Assembly: GCA_964637845.1 (NCBI GenBank)
Contig: CAZWXI010000045.1
Location: 1 to 23,925 of the forward strand
DNA from: PGYU01 sp964637845
GTDB lineage: Bacteria > Bacteroidota > Ignavibacteria > Kapaibacteriales > UBA2268
DNA length: 23,925 nt
Reading direction: 5' to 3'
Numbering within the stretch: the stretch's first letter is position 1; each line of letters opens with the position of its first letter. This document shows, one piece after another, positions 23,251-23,925 of the stretch. A program made the translations under genes and the position numbers. Below the pieces are notes generated by a model. That model saw nothing but the letters and a program-made list of their open reading frames with translations. It was not told the DNA's origin and did not search any database.

Positions 23251-23925
23251 ATGAGAACGTTGATTACTACCTTTATCTTCTTTGCAATCAATTCGTTTTG
23301 GCTTCAATCGCAACCTCAGGTGTCATACATTATACCTGATATAGGTGCACCGGGAATGAATGTTTATGTTGAAATCATTGCTCCCGTCAATCAAAAAGGG
23401 ACTTTTGGCACCGATGGATTCTATCTCAATAATCCGGGCGATAATCTCAGAGTTCGTCCTGTTGAGCCTAATGATACAAATAAAATTGTCGTCGGTCCAG
23501 TTGTTGTCAGTTGGGATGGCAGAATGCTCGCAACTCAAATTTTTGTTAATCATACTCTCAGCCCGAATTCATTTGATGCACTTTCGCTTAATGTAAATTT
23601 TATAATTCCGCTGGAAGTCGTGAGAAACGGAGTTGCTTCAGCACCATTCAATTATTATATCGTCCGTCCGCGACCTTACTTCGATGGTCAGGTAAATCAG
23701 CTTGATACAGTCTTTGGTCAGGGAGCTTTGGGAACACGTTCTCCGCGTGGTGCGATGATTTTCGACTCTTTGCGTTTGGGTCCCAAGACCTATCGCGTAT
23801 CTGTTGCGGATTGTGACCCGAATACTGTCGGAAATCAGGGCTATTTGCCATTCATTTTATTAAGTAAAGGTCCCGTAATTGGCACTACGGGTACTCTAAT
23901 TACGGTAAATGCAGGCGAAGAAGGC
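23251..23925 (+). CDS. Large exported protein, 3' end beyond window
   Basis: An open reading frame of 225 codons with no stop before the window end, so it is partial. ATG 23251 follows AAAGG and a plausible promoter. The signal peptide is MRTLITTFIFFAINSFWLQSQ. The mature part begins VSYIIPDIGAPGMNVYVEII, a beta-rich start with Ig-like spacing (TQIFVNHTLSPNSF, LNVNFIIPLEV). This is typical of big secreted proteins of Chlorobiota/Kapabacteria-type genomes that end in a sorting domain. The C-terminus is not visible, so that is a prediction. Function unknown. Confidence 0.75.
   Translation, partial: MRTLITTFIFFAINSFWLQSQPQVSYIIPDIGAPGMNVYVEIIAPVNQKGTFGTDGFYLNNPGDNLRVRPVEPNDTNKIVVGPVVVSWDGRMLATQIFVNHTLSPNSFDALSLNVNFIIPLEVVRNGVASAPFNYYIVRPRPYFDGQVNQLDTVFGQGALGTRSPRGAMIFDSLRLGPKTYRVSVADCDPNTVGNQGYLPFILLSKGPVIGTTGTLITVNAGEEG

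Overview
The window looks like chromosomal DNA from an FCB-group bacterium (Bacteroidota/Chlorobiota, in the style of Ignavibacteria or Kapabacteria). The evidence is a Por/type IX-secretion C-terminal sorting domain, a second large exported protein, few Shine-Dalgarno sequences, and several promoter-like sites of the Bacteroidetes form (TTTG, about 20 nt, TAnnTTTG). There is no rRNA or CRISPR array, and I recognised no tRNA. The taxon is inferred from protein style, not from a marker gene.

Layout. 1-1305: a secreted beta-propeller protein on the minus strand, with palindromic repeat DNA at the window edge and inside its sorting domain. 1506-1940: a small membrane protein. 2112-9195: a tightly packed plus-strand envelope cluster encoding a giant exported TPR protein, an outer-membrane beta-barrel, a single-pass SPOR protein, a TonB-like protein and a 60-residue membrane peptide. 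9196-11492: a D-threonine-aldolase/D-serine-dehydratase-like PLP enzyme (minus) and a divergent DegT-family sugar aminotransferase (plus).

11493-15070 is the accessory part. A PIN-domain toxin overlaps a 49-residue putative antitoxin. The pair is flanked by two direct repeats of about 175 bp. Each repeat carries the last codons of an antitoxin gene followed by the same good Bacteroidetes-type promoter. Behind it lies a three-gene restriction-modification operon: a PD-(D/E)xK nuclease, a small Cys/His protein, and a beta-class DNA methyltransferase. An imperfect hairpin and an AT-rich tandem repeat close the region.

15071-16860 holds an exported, His-rich CbiX-like lipoprotein, a decayed hydroxylaminobenzene mutase (habA-like) pseudogene, and a convergent nitroreductase. 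Nitroreductase and HabA act in sequence in nitroarene metabolism, so the broken gene may be a lost partner. 16246-18625 is a minus-strand lspA-rluD-like-nitroreductase operon. Its start faces ligA across a short region with a perfect palindrome. ligA overlaps a small lipoprotein gene by ATGA. Next come a Gfo/Idh/MocA oxidoreductase and a XerC/D-type recombinase (both minus), and finally a large exported protein cut off by the window end.

Most of the window is housekeeping or envelope function. The parts I would look at first are the promoter-repeat-flanked toxin-antitoxin cassette, the three-gene R-M operon with its unexplained middle gene, the exported CbiX homologue, and the five-gene TPR/barrel/SPOR/TonB envelope cluster.
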